A stretch of 15,725 nt of DNA from Nitrososphaerales archaeon TH5894 (GTDB taxonomy: Archaea; Thermoproteota; Nitrososphaeria; Nitrososphaerales; Nitrososphaeraceae): contig JAATVK010000271.1 in the NCBI GenBank assembly GCA_014523485.1, positions 1-15,725 on the forward strand, given 5' to 3'. Both the position numbers and the translations under genes were made by a program. Positions within the stretch are counted from its first letter, which is position 1; each line of letters opens with the position of its first letter. The notes below the pieces were generated by a model. That model saw nothing but the letters and a program-made list of their open reading frames with translations. It ran no database searches and was not told where the DNA came from. Below are positions 7,958 to 14,872 of the stretch, piece by piece.

Positions 7958-9001
7958 TCAAAGTTTGATATTAGGTTCAAAATATTCTTTTATCCATCTG
8001 TTAGTATATCTCTTTTGATTTTGCAGAACTACTATTCGAGAAATTTCACTTTCATCCATGATTTTATAATCTTGCAAGTTTCTTTGAAGAGTATTAGTAA
8101 ATTCTCTTACCTCTTTAACATCAAGCATATTGTTATGCTCTAGCCTATTGGTTGACATGCCTATATGCATATATGATTTAACTTCGATAAAATGTGGACT
8201 AGCCTTATTAATTATATTTACAAATTCAGGGATATTATTTAAATCAGAATTATAGTTACGAATAAGGGTGATTCTTAAAACCGTTCTTGTATTAATTTGA
8301 GAAAGAATATTTAATGTTGTAAGCCATCTATCCCAAGCATCTTTATATTTAGGTCTGTTTATTCGATAAAACATTTTTCTATTTGATGCATTTGTAGACA
8401 AATATAATTGAGTTGGTAAAGCATCTTCCTTTATTAGACGATTAATCATTTCTGGTTCCTGGCCATTTGTTACCAAAAATACAGACTTTGTATTCTTTAA
8501 TGATTTAAGATATTTAATTAAATTTGGAAGTTTAGGATACATTGTTGGTTCGCCAGATAAAGAAATTGCATAATGAGCCGGAAATAATGATTCATCTAGT
8601 TTTTTCTTATTAGATTTATCATTACCATAAAATCCCATAATTAATCTTTCTCTTTCTTTCAATAGTTGATGTATAATTGCATCTGGTTCGTCAACTAAAT
8701 GCTCAGGCATTTGTAATGTATCATAAAATTCTGTTGGACGCCAACAATATATACATCTATTTTCACAATTCATTGCAGTGGGAGTCATTTCCATACACCT
8801 ATGAGTAGATATACCATAGAATTTGTGTTTATAACAATTACCTTCATCATAGAATGATTTTTTGGTCCAATGGCACAATTCCACTGCAGAATGGTTAAAT
8901 ACACCGTACTTTGCCTTACGAAGTTTTGCTTGTAAACTAGGAGTAATATTTATCAAATTATTTTGTGTATTATGATAAACGTATTCGTCTGAACAACTCA
9001 T
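7958..9001 (-). CDS. taw1: tRNA 4-demethylwyosine synthase Taw1 (TYW1), radical SAM
   Basis: Radical-SAM enzyme that joins two carbons of pyruvate to N1-methylguanosine-37 of tRNA-Phe, giving 4-demethylwyosine, the tricyclic core of wyosine bases. The protein has 347 residues. C79, C83 and C86 (CENRCIYC) are the radical-SAM cluster ligands. C43, C56 and C69 are spaced 13 and 13, with ten residues to C79, which is the spacing of the second iron-sulfur cluster in archaeal TYW1 proteins. Other family blocks are HRCMEMTPTAMNC, CWRPTEF, ISLSGEPTMYP, VFLVTNGQEPEMI, LYLSTNAS and FIEVKSYMHIGMS. There is no flavodoxin domain, as expected of the archaeal form. ATG at 9001 has no Shine-Dalgarno, but a TATA box lies 27 bases upstream, so the mRNA is probably leaderless. 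It is divergent from the HAD gene. Confidence 0.95.
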   Translation of the reverse strand: MSCSDEYVYHNTQNNLINITPSLQAKLRKAKYGVFNHSAVELCHWTKKSFYDEGNCYKHKFYGISTHRCMEMTPTAMNCENRCIYCWRPTEFYDTLQMPEHLVDEPDAIIHQLLKERERLIMGFYGNDKSNKKKLDESLFPAHYAISLSGEPTMYPKLPNLIKYLKSLKNTKSVFLVTNGQEPEMINRLIKEDALPTQLYLSTNASNRKMFYRINRPKYKDAWDRWLTTLNILSQINTRTVLRITLIRNYNSDLNNIPEFVNIINKASPHFIEVKSYMHIGMSTNRLEHNNMLDVKEVREFTNTLQRNLQDYKIMDESEISRIVVLQNQKRYTNRWIKEYFEPNIKL

Positions 9002-9022
9002 TAATTAAAATACATATTAAAC

Positions 9023-9032
9023 TTATTTATAT
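9023..9032 (-). promoter_or_regulatory. Putative TATA box of taw1
   Basis: ATATAAATAA on the minus strand is centred about 27 bases upstream of the taw1 ATG. The spacing is that of a leaderless archaeal promoter. Confidence 0.5.
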
Positions 9033-9086
9033 TTTGATTAATATGTATGAACTATTGTAATTACTAAATAAAAAAAATACAATTAC

Positions 9087-9099
9087 TTTTACATATAGT
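9087..9099 (+). promoter_or_regulatory. Putative TATA box of the HAD nucleotidase gene
   Basis: TTTTACATATAGT is centred about 28 bases before the TTG at 9123, and there is no ribosome site between them, which points to a leaderless mRNA. It shares a 120-bp divergent promoter region with taw1. Confidence 0.4.
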
Positions 9100-9122
9100 A
9101 TCTTAACACTTATACTATTAGA

Positions 9123-9662
9123 TTGAGTAAAACTCTTGCTATTGATTTAGACTCGGTTTTAGCAGATGTCGTAGTGACATGGGTTGATGAATATAATAGA
9201 CTAAAGGATTCTAATATAATAAAAGAAGATATTATTGCTTGGGATATTCATACTATTTTACCAATAACTGAAACTGAAAGTAATTCATTATTTTCAGATG
9301 TATGGATCTATAGGTGGAAGGATATTCCTCCTACTCAAAATAGGATTGGAAATATAATAGAGAAACTAAAAACTCAAAATTATAGAATATCTATTCTAAC
9401 AAGAAGGGATAGAAAAACTCTTCCTTATGTCTCTAATTGGTTAGAAACTAATAATATAGACTGCGATGATCTAATATGCGTTTTTGATTCTATTCCAAAG
9501 AGTATTTATCCCTTTGATATTTTAATTGATGATGCACCTCAAAATATAGTTGATATAAAATTTCCAAAGAAAGGGATTTTATTTGATCAACCCTGGAATA
9601 GAAGTTTTAATTGGCCAATTAGAATAAACCGGTTATCAGATTTATTTCATTATCTACCGTAA
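9123..9662 (+). CDS. HAD-superfamily 5'(3')-deoxyribonucleotidase-like phosphatase
   Basis: A 179-residue haloacid-dehalogenase-fold protein resembling the 5' nucleotidase, deoxy (NT5C-type) family. Motif I is DLDSVLAD at 8-15, with nucleophile D8 and acid/base D10. Motif II is the threonine in ILTRRD (T93). Motif III is probably K126 (IPKS), and motif IV is LIDDAP with D136-D137 for Mg. FDQPWNRSF near 154-162 is also typical of this group. The region between motifs I and II (about 20-75) forms the cap. The likely reaction is dephosphorylation of a nucleoside monophosphate or another small phosphate ester; the substrate cannot be read from sequence. The start is TTG at 9123, with a TATA box about 28 bases upstream. 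It is divergent from taw1 and convergent with the 114-residue gene. Confidence 0.8.
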   Translation: MSKTLAIDLDSVLADVVVTWVDEYNRLKDSNIIKEDIIAWDIHTILPITETESNSLFSDVWIYRWKDIPPTQNRIGNIIEKLKTQNYRISILTRRDRKTLPYVSNWLETNNIDCDDLICVFDSIPKSIYPFDILIDDAPQNIVDIKFPKKGILFDQPWNRSFNWPIRINRLSDLFHYLP

Positions 9663-9686
9663 TTTTAGAGGAATAACATAAAAAAA

Positions 9687-10031
9687 TTAAATGCTATTTA
9701 ATTCAATTAATGCTCTATTAATTAAGGATGACACCCCATTAAATTGTGTTAACATTTCTATTGCGTTATCAAAAGCATCATTCCCACGATATCCTTCATC
9801 ATATTTCATTATCACAGTTCCCTGATTTGTTTCGATGATAATAACTAAAATTGAATAATCTCCGAGTATTTTATGATTATTTGTATTATATAACAATAAT
9901 TCTATTTTTTTTATAAAATAATTATTATCATATGTAATATTACTTAAAATAATTTTGGACTTTTTAGGGAGTGTTTGTAATAAACTGTTAAGTTCTACGT
10001 CAATAGTAATTCTTTTATTATTCGTAGTCAA
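9687..10031 (-). CDS. Unrecognised 114-residue protein overlapping the PurF-like gene
   Basis: I do not recognise this protein. It looks soluble: a strand-rich first two thirds (ITIDVELNSLLQ, KIILSNITY, KIELLLYN, YSILVIIIET, GTVIMKYDEG), then two helices (DAFDNAIEMLTQF, SSLINRALIELN). It has no signal peptide, membrane segment or cysteine. It starts with TTG at 10031 inside the last codons of the PurF-like gene and overlaps it by 14 nt, so the two are co-transcribed and probably translationally coupled. This suggests a functional partnership, which is inference. Base use is like that of its neighbours. The uninterrupted length and the tight coupling support a real gene. Confidence 0.7.
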   Translation of the reverse strand: MTTNNKRITIDVELNSLLQTLPKKSKIILSNITYDNNYFIKKIELLLYNTNNHKILGDYSILVIIIETNQGTVIMKYDEGYRGNDAFDNAIEMLTQFNGVSSLINRALIELNSI

Positions 10032-11397
10032 GGAACCTGATCCATTCTGGAAACCATAAATTATTTTCTGAAACGCCTATTCCTTTCGCCAATAAATAGG
10101 GCGAATTATAAAACGTTTTTTCACATACAAGTTCATCAGCAATGTAAGCATTAAGTTTCTCTATAGAGGTAACTTTTCCCATATATTTATTAGCAATAAA
10201 GTCTCTATTAGAAGTATATAAACCAACTTGTCGTCCATCAATAGTAGGAACATAACTAACTATTACATCTATTTTTTTTACTCCGCTTCTATTTAAATAA
10301 TAAATTGTTTCTTTGGCAGTACTACCTGTTTGAATAGTTCCTTGAATTGAAGCCACTTTTTTATTCTTAGTAATATTTTCTAAAATGAATTTCAGGGATT
10401 TTCCGGTAGTAAGCAATTTATTTTTACTTACCTCCTCTGAAAAATCAATCATATGATCTGAGTCATCATATCTATCTTTGATTACTCCTTCAGAGATTTC
10501 AAAATTTAAAATAGATTTTTGTAATTCTATTCCTATTCCAAGAGCCATGGGTCTAGTATAATCAGGTTCAGCATATACGGTATCTAGATCCATATATTTT
10601 GATAGATAATTGGCTTGAATTTTTCCAATATTTCTTCTTATTGTATAGATACTCTTATTGTTAAAGGTGCTTGTTACGTGAGATTCTCTAATAAATTCAA
10701 AAGGGTCCATTAACATTTTATTTCTTTCGAGAATTGTTAATTCTTGTATGTGATTTTGGCTAGTAATTTTAAGCAATTGCCCCATTTTTACGTCGCTATA
10801 TGTAAAATTAGAAAAAGAAATTTTCAAGGAATTTTCTGATGAAAAAATTACTAAAGCCTTATCTGGTGCCAATGCCATTATTAATGGTTTAAATCCGGTA
10901 CTATTTCGAAAAACAAAAATTGAATCTTTTACTTTTAGAATGAGATTTCCTCTCAGGTGTCTATCCAAAAATTCTGCGGCACGACTATTATCTTTTTTCT
11001 CATCTATTAATTTAATAAATATGGAATATATCTGAAATAAGGGGTCTGCATCTTTTGCAGATCCTATATATGGATGAAGATATAACTTTTCAGTATCAAC
11101 CAGAAAACCGTCTAACGCAATTTTGATAGAATCCATACTGGGAAATAATGGAGCACGTTTGGAAAGATAACCAATAGCATTGGAACCAAGTAATTTCTTT
11201 CTTTTTATTAATCTTGATAAAACTTCATTTGATGGAATGGATCCTTTACTTTCTAAAACTCTTTCCCCCACCATCATCTTCCAATATGCCTTTCCTCTAT
11301 GTTGAACCATCCGCATTGAGCTTACAAGATAAAAAAGGACCTCACCTGTAGATTCTCTTTTAGCATCAAAATCATAAATTGCCACTATCCCAGCCAA
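10018..11397 (-). CDS. PurF-like amidophosphoribosyltransferase paralogue, catalytic residues lost
   Basis: A 459-residue protein with the PurF layout: an N-terminal class II glutamine amidotransferase domain (about 1-230), then a phosphoribosyltransferase domain (about 231-430). Recognisable family blocks are MAGIVAIYDF, VQHRGKAYWK, ALDGFLVDT, FRNSTGFKPL, SSENSLK and DPFEFIRESH. The nucleophile Cys that must follow the initiator Met is Ala (TTG GCT GGG), so glutaminase activity is not expected. The PRPP motif VDDSIVRGTT is replaced by ASIQGTIQTGST (349-360): both acidic residues are gone, but a TGST phosphate-binding-like loop remains. The PCxYGID block is also missing. It is therefore probably a pseudoenzyme, perhaps a nucleotide- or PRPP-sensing regulator or the partner of the overlapping downstream protein; these roles are inference. 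The start is TTG at 11397, with only a weak AGG before it. Confidence 0.8.
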   Translation of the reverse strand: MAGIVAIYDFDAKRESTGEVLFYLVSSMRMVQHRGKAYWKMMVGERVLESKGSIPSNEVLSRLIKRKKLLGSNAIGYLSKRAPLFPSMDSIKIALDGFLVDTEKLYLHPYIGSAKDADPLFQIYSIFIKLIDEKKDNSRAAEFLDRHLRGNLILKVKDSIFVFRNSTGFKPLIMALAPDKALVIFSSENSLKISFSNFTYSDVKMGQLLKITSQNHIQELTILERNKMLMDPFEFIRESHVTSTFNNKSIYTIRRNIGKIQANYLSKYMDLDTVYAEPDYTRPMALGIGIELQKSILNFEISEGVIKDRYDDSDHMIDFSEEVSKNKLLTTGKSLKFILENITKNKKVASIQGTIQTGSTAKETIYYLNRSGVKKIDVIVSYVPTIDGRQVGLYTSNRDFIANKYMGKVTSIEKLNAYIADELVCEKTFYNSPYLLAKGIGVSENNLWFPEWIRFLDYE

Positions 11398-11427
11398 GGT
11401 CCTATAACTTTTATAAAGAGGTTGTAT

Positions 11428-11441
11428 TAAATATATAAAAA
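11428..11441 (-). promoter_or_regulatory. Possible TATA box of the PurF-like operon
   Basis: The minus strand reads TTTATATATTTAA, about 35 bases upstream of the TTG, which allows a short leader. A second TATA-like TTTATAAA lies closer (centred about 17 bases upstream), too near for leaderless initiation at the TTG. The choice between them is uncertain. Confidence 0.25.
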
Positions 11442-11551
11442 TTTTATAAGATAAAAGTTTGAATTAAAATTTATTCGCAGACGGCAGTGATTCTTAAATT
11501 ATAATAAAAAAATAAAAAATACTAATAGTGCTATTATGACTTAATATTATT

Positions 11552-12754
11552 ATGATTATAGGAGTTATCGGAAAAGCTAATGTTGGTAAATCTACTTTTT
11601 TCAATTCTGCTACTGATCTATCCGTTCCTTCCGCAAACTATCCTTTTACTACTATCCACCCTAACCTAGGTATAAGTTATGTTAGAGAAAAATGTGTATG
11701 TAGGGAATTTGGAGTTCAAGATAATCCACAACATTCAATATGTATAGATGGAAATAGGTTTGTACCTATTAAATTAATAGACATTGCAGGACTAGTTCCT
11801 GGTGCTCATTTAGGAAAAGGTTTGGGAAATAAATTTCTAGATGATGCAAGACAAGCAGATGCATTAATCCATGTAGTCGACGCATCGGGTTCAACTGACC
11901 CTGAGGGTAAAGTTGTTGAAAAGTCTCAGGGTGATCCTCTCTTTGATATTAAGTTTGTCGAAGAAGAATTTGATCAATGGCTTCTTTCCATTGTTAACAG
12001 AGATTGGAATAAAACTTCCAGGGAAATGACAAATCAAAAATTGAAACTTGAGCAAATACTAACAAAAAGACTCTCTGGATTATCTGTCAGTAGTGATACA
12101 ATTTCAAATGCATTGACTACTATAGGATTGATTAATAAAAATCCTGATGAATGGACTCAAGATGATTTATTAGAGTTTGTAAGATTAATAAGAAAAAATT
12201 CAAAGCCTTTACTAATATTAGCTAATAAAGCGGATGTTTCTTCTTCCCAAGAGAATATAAAAAAAATAAAACAGCAGAATAATATAGTAATCCCATGTGC
12301 CTCAGAAGGTGAATTAGTTCTTAGGAAAGGGGCAAAAAAAGGTTTATGGTATTATCTTCCAGGAGACTCTAATTTTGAGTTAAAAGATAAAGATCTCTTA
12401 AATGAACAACAAAAAAAAGCATTATTAATAATAAGATCTGTATTAGACAAATATGGATCTACTGGAGTTCAGGAAGCTATAAACACAGTATGTTTCAACT
12501 TACTAAATCTAATCATAGTTTATCCAGTTGAAGACGAAATAAAATTATCTGATAAAAAGGGAAATGTCCTTCCGAATGCACTTTTATTACGAAAAGGATC
12601 AACAGCAAAAGATTTGGCCATAAATATTCATGACGATTTAGCAAAAGGATTTATGTTCGCTATTGATGTAAGAAATAAACAAAGAATTGGAGCAGATTAC
12701 GAATTGAAGCATAATGATGTAATAAAAATAGTCTCTACCACTAGTAGAGGATAA
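11552..12754 (+). CDS. OBG/YchF-related GTPase with TGS domain (Ygr210-like)
   Basis: A 400-residue TRAFAC-class GTPase of the OBG family, closest in layout to the archaeal/fungal Ygr210 branch beside YchF. G1 is GKANVGKS (7-14), switch I is PFTTIHPN (31-38), and G3 is DIAGLVPGA (77-85) followed by GKGLGNKFLDDARQAD. G4 is NKAD (225-228), which favours GTP; classical YchF has a changed G4 and prefers ATP. A helical insert lies between G3 and G4 (about 131-205). The C-terminal TGS domain includes LLLRKGSTAKDLAINIHDDL and ends in DYELKHNDVIKIV. The family is linked to ribosomes and translation; the exact role here is unknown. ATG at 11552 lacks a Shine-Dalgarno. The stop is three bases before kae1, so the two form an operon. 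Confidence 0.92.
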   Translation: MIIGVIGKANVGKSTFFNSATDLSVPSANYPFTTIHPNLGISYVREKCVCREFGVQDNPQHSICIDGNRFVPIKLIDIAGLVPGAHLGKGLGNKFLDDARQADALIHVVDASGSTDPEGKVVEKSQGDPLFDIKFVEEEFDQWLLSIVNRDWNKTSREMTNQKLKLEQILTKRLSGLSVSSDTISNALTTIGLINKNPDEWTQDDLLEFVRLIRKNSKPLLILANKADVSSSQENIKKIKQQNNIVIPCASEGELVLRKGAKKGLWYYLPGDSNFELKDKDLLNEQQKKALLIIRSVLDKYGSTGVQEAINTVCFNLLNLIIVYPVEDEIKLSDKKGNVLPNALLLRKGSTAKDLAINIHDDLAKGFMFAIDVRNKQRIGADYELKHNDVIKIVSTTSRG

Positions 12755-12757
12755 ATT

Positions 12758-13789
12758 ATGAAAAATAATATAAAAGAGGATAATATTTTTTGTCTGGGAA
12801 TCGAAAGTACTGCTCATACTTTTGGATGTTCAGTAATTCAATTTGATCTGTTTAAGAAAAAAGGTAAAATAATATCAGAGTCAAGAACTGTGTATAAACC
12901 TCCTGATGGAGCAGGTATACACCCACGGGAGGCTTCTAGACATCATTTGGATAAGTCTCCTAATATTTTGAGGGAAGTATTAATCCAAGCTAATTTAAAG
13001 CCCAAAGAAATAGACTTAATTTCATATTCGGCAGGTCCTGGGTTGGGACCTTGTCTTAGAGTTGGCGCGGTTATTGCCAGAGCGTTATCATCATTTTATA
13101 ATATCCCATTAATACCAGTAAATCATGCTTTAGGGCATATCGAATTAGGTATGATGCTTACAGAATGTCGGGATCCTCTCGTTTTATTAGTGTCTGGGGG
13201 CCATACCATGGTATTAGCATTTTCAAATAAAAAATGGAGAGTATTTGGCGAAACCCAAGATATCACAATTGGACAATTATTAGATCAATTTGGAAGATTT
13301 TTAGGTTTTGCTTCCCCTTGTGGAAATAAAATTGAAAAATATGCAAGCCAGTCTTCAAAAAAATATTATCATTTACCCTATATTGTAAAAGGTAATGATG
13401 TTTCATTTTCTGGTATCTTAACTGCGGCTAAAAAATTGATAGAGAATAAATATGATAAATTTGACATTTGTTTTTCACTTCAGGAAACTGCATTTGCAAT
13501 GTTAACCGAAGTTGTTGAAAGAGCATTAGCTTTTACAGAAAAAAAAGAAGTTTTGATAGTAGGAGGAGTTTCTGCAAATAACCGTCTTTCTACGATGTTA
13601 AAAATAGCCTCTAAAAGGCAAAAAGCAACATTGTATACCTGTCCTCTACACTTTTCAGGTGATAATGGAGCTCAAATTGCATGGACAGCTATATGTGAGA
13701 AGGTTGCCTCAGGTAGAGCAGTCAAAGTTCAAAATGCATTGATAAATCAGTCATGGAGATTAGACAAAGTAGAAGTAAACTGGAGATAG
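12758..13789 (+). CDS. kae1: tRNA t6A threonylcarbamoyltransferase Kae1 (KEOPS catalytic subunit)
   Basis: Catalytic subunit of KEOPS. It transfers the threonylcarbamoyl group from threonylcarbamoyl-AMP to A37 of ANN-decoding tRNAs. The protein has 343 residues in an ASKHA fold. LGIESTAHTFG (13-23) is the first phosphate loop, followed by HPREASRHH (55-63). Metal ligands are H123 and H127 in VNHALGHIE and D302 in SGDNGAQIAW. VSGGHT (145-150), VSFSGILT and VGGVSANNRL complete the family signature. The usual GGPxIE reads CGNKIE (188-193), a mild departure. There are about eight extra residues before the core. It lies three bases after the GTPase gene and upstream of bud32, not fused to it as in many euryarchaea; the intervening PH-like gene on the other strand interrupts the cluster. 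Confidence 0.96.
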   Translation: MKNNIKEDNIFCLGIESTAHTFGCSVIQFDLFKKKGKIISESRTVYKPPDGAGIHPREASRHHLDKSPNILREVLIQANLKPKEIDLISYSAGPGLGPCLRVGAVIARALSSFYNIPLIPVNHALGHIELGMMLTECRDPLVLLVSGGHTMVLAFSNKKWRVFGETQDITIGQLLDQFGRFLGFASPCGNKIEKYASQSSKKYYHLPYIVKGNDVSFSGILTAAKKLIENKYDKFDICFSLQETAFAMLTEVVERALAFTEKKEVLIVGGVSANNRLSTMLKIASKRQKATLYTCPLHFSGDNGAQIAWTAICEKVASGRAVKVQNALINQSWRLDKVEVNWR

Positions 13790-13853
13790 AGAAAAAAGTT
13801 TCTTACAATATAGTTAGAAATCATTGTATGTTGGATTTAGATTTTTCTATCTC
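13783..13853. repeat. Inverted repeat spanning the convergent ends of kae1 and the PH-like gene
   Basis: GAGATAGA (13783-13790) can pair with TCTATCTC (13846-13853), extended by a short A/T stretch after a one-base bulge. It encloses both stop codons and could act as a two-way terminator. The loop is long (about 55 nt) and both arms lie in coding ends, so it may be chance. Confidence 0.25.
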
Positions 13854-14180
13854 TTTTACCCATTTAGAATTATTGAACACACCAAATTTATAGATATCAT
13901 TTTGTATTGTTATAACCACTACTTTTTTTATAACAAATCCTTCTGGTTTTGATGCCTTAATTTCTACTAAAGGAATATCAAGTAATAACTCCTCTGTTCG
14001 TTTGGAAAGAGTTGCTAGAGTCCCTTCAGTTTTTTCAAAAAGTAATCTTTGATTTGTCAATGTTAATAATCCATTCTTTAAGTGATCTTCAGAACAATCC
14101 TCCTGAAGAATTAGTTTTTCACCCTTTCTTGGTTGTATAGAACTCACATTTTTATTCTTATTAGATCGATATATTATCAT
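13821..14180 (-). CDS. Small PH/GRAM-like domain protein
   Basis: A 119-residue, probably cytosolic protein. The pattern resembles bacterial PH or GRAM-like domains: GEKLILQEDCS, then GLLTLTNQRLLFEK (37-50, the 'gxLxLTNxRLlF' strand pair), a lysine/serine-rich loop, LLLDIPLVEIKASKPEG (65-81), VVVITIQNDIYKFGV (87-101), and a last helix KWVKEIEKS. Such domains are scaffolds or lipid/peptide binders; no enzyme motif is seen. It sits on the opposite strand between kae1 and bud32. Its ATG at 14180 shares one base with the bud32 start codon. GTG at 14147 is an alternative start, with an ATAATATAT box about 26 bases upstream, which would remove the overlap and fit a leaderless mRNA. The function is unknown. 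Confidence 0.75.
   Translation of the reverse strand: MIIYRSNKNKNVSSIQPRKGEKLILQEDCSEDHLKNGLLTLTNQRLLFEKTEGTLATLSKRTEELLLDIPLVEIKASKPEGFVIKKVVVITIQNDIYKFGVFNNSKWVKEIEKSKSNIQ
14149..14156 (+). promoter_or_regulatory. Possible TATA box of bud32, inside the PH-like gene
   Basis: TTTTTATT is centred about 28 bases before the bud32 TTG. If used, the bud32 promoter lies within the first codons of the divergent PH-like gene. Confidence 0.3.
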
Positions 14181-14794
14181 TGCATTATGGAATTATAAAA
14201 AGAGGAGCAGAAGCGGATGTCTTTTTAATATCATGGTATAAAAAAATGGCGATTTCAAAATTAAGAAATCCTAAAAAATATAGAAATATAACATTGGACA
14301 ATTTAATAAGAAGACGGAGGACTATACATGAAGCTAATATGTTACATGATGTAAAGAAAATAGGAATAAAAACTCCTTTTCTATATTTTGTTGATCCAAA
14401 ACGTGCTGAAATTATAATGGAATATATTGATGGGGAGAATGTAAAAGATATACTTTCGAAGGAAATCGCATTTAAAATAGGTAAATATGTTTCTACTCTT
14501 CATAATAAAAATATAATACATGGAGATTTGACTACTTCAAATTTTATAAAGCGTAAGGAGGATCTTTATTTAATCGATTTTGGTCTTTCTTTTTACTCGG
14601 AGAGAATCGAGGACATGGCTACTGATATTAGGATAATAAAAGAAATTTTAAGTAGTGCACATATACATATTTTTGAGGAAACATACGAAAGCTTTTTGGA
14701 AGGATATGCATTGGTTACTAATAAAAATTTTAACCGAATTTTAAAAGTAGTCAAAGATATCGAAGCAAGAGGAAGATATGCAAGAGTTGTTTAA
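14180..14794 (+). CDS. bud32: KEOPS atypical protein kinase/ATPase Bud32
   Basis: Small RIO-like kinase of the KEOPS complex, which binds Kae1 and supports t6A37 synthesis through its ATPase activity. The protein has 204 residues, the usual length of stand-alone Bud32. RGAEADVFL (8-16) replaces the glycine-rich loop, with K27 in AISKLR. The RRRRTIHEANML helix (44-55) carries E51. The catalytic loop is HGDLTTSNFI (114-123; D116, N121), and the metal motif is DFG (133-135). EDMATDIRIIKE follows, and the basic tail ends RGRYARV. The start is TTG at 14180: an in-frame TAG lies six codons upstream, the nearby ATG is out of frame, and the conserved core begins at residue 4, so no other start fits. 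There is no Shine-Dalgarno. It is separated from kae1 by the opposite-strand PH-like gene and followed by rdgB. Confidence 0.95.
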   Translation: MHYGIIKRGAEADVFLISWYKKMAISKLRNPKKYRNITLDNLIRRRRTIHEANMLHDVKKIGIKTPFLYFVDPKRAEIIMEYIDGENVKDILSKEIAFKIGKYVSTLHNKNIIHGDLTTSNFIKRKEDLYLIDFGLSFYSERIEDMATDIRIIKEILSSAHIHIFEETYESFLEGYALVTNKNFNRILKVVKDIEARGRYARVV

Positions 14795-14840
14795 TAAAAT
14801 AAGGTACAGAAGATAGAAAATCGTTTTGTTGTCTGTAATC

Positions 14841-14850
14841 TATTAAATAA
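14841..14850 (+). promoter_or_regulatory. Putative TATA box of the rdgB-like gene
   Basis: TATTAAATAA is centred about 28 bases before the ATG at 14873, with no ribosome site between, so leaderless transcription separate from bud32 is likely. Confidence 0.45.
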
Positions 14851-14872
14851 GATTTACGATAATAAAATTCAA

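Noticed and set aside
10018..11397. Calling the PurF-like gene a functional purF
   Set aside because: The catalytic Cys and the PRPP acidic residues are replaced, and the PCxYGID block is absent, so only a PurF-like call is supported.
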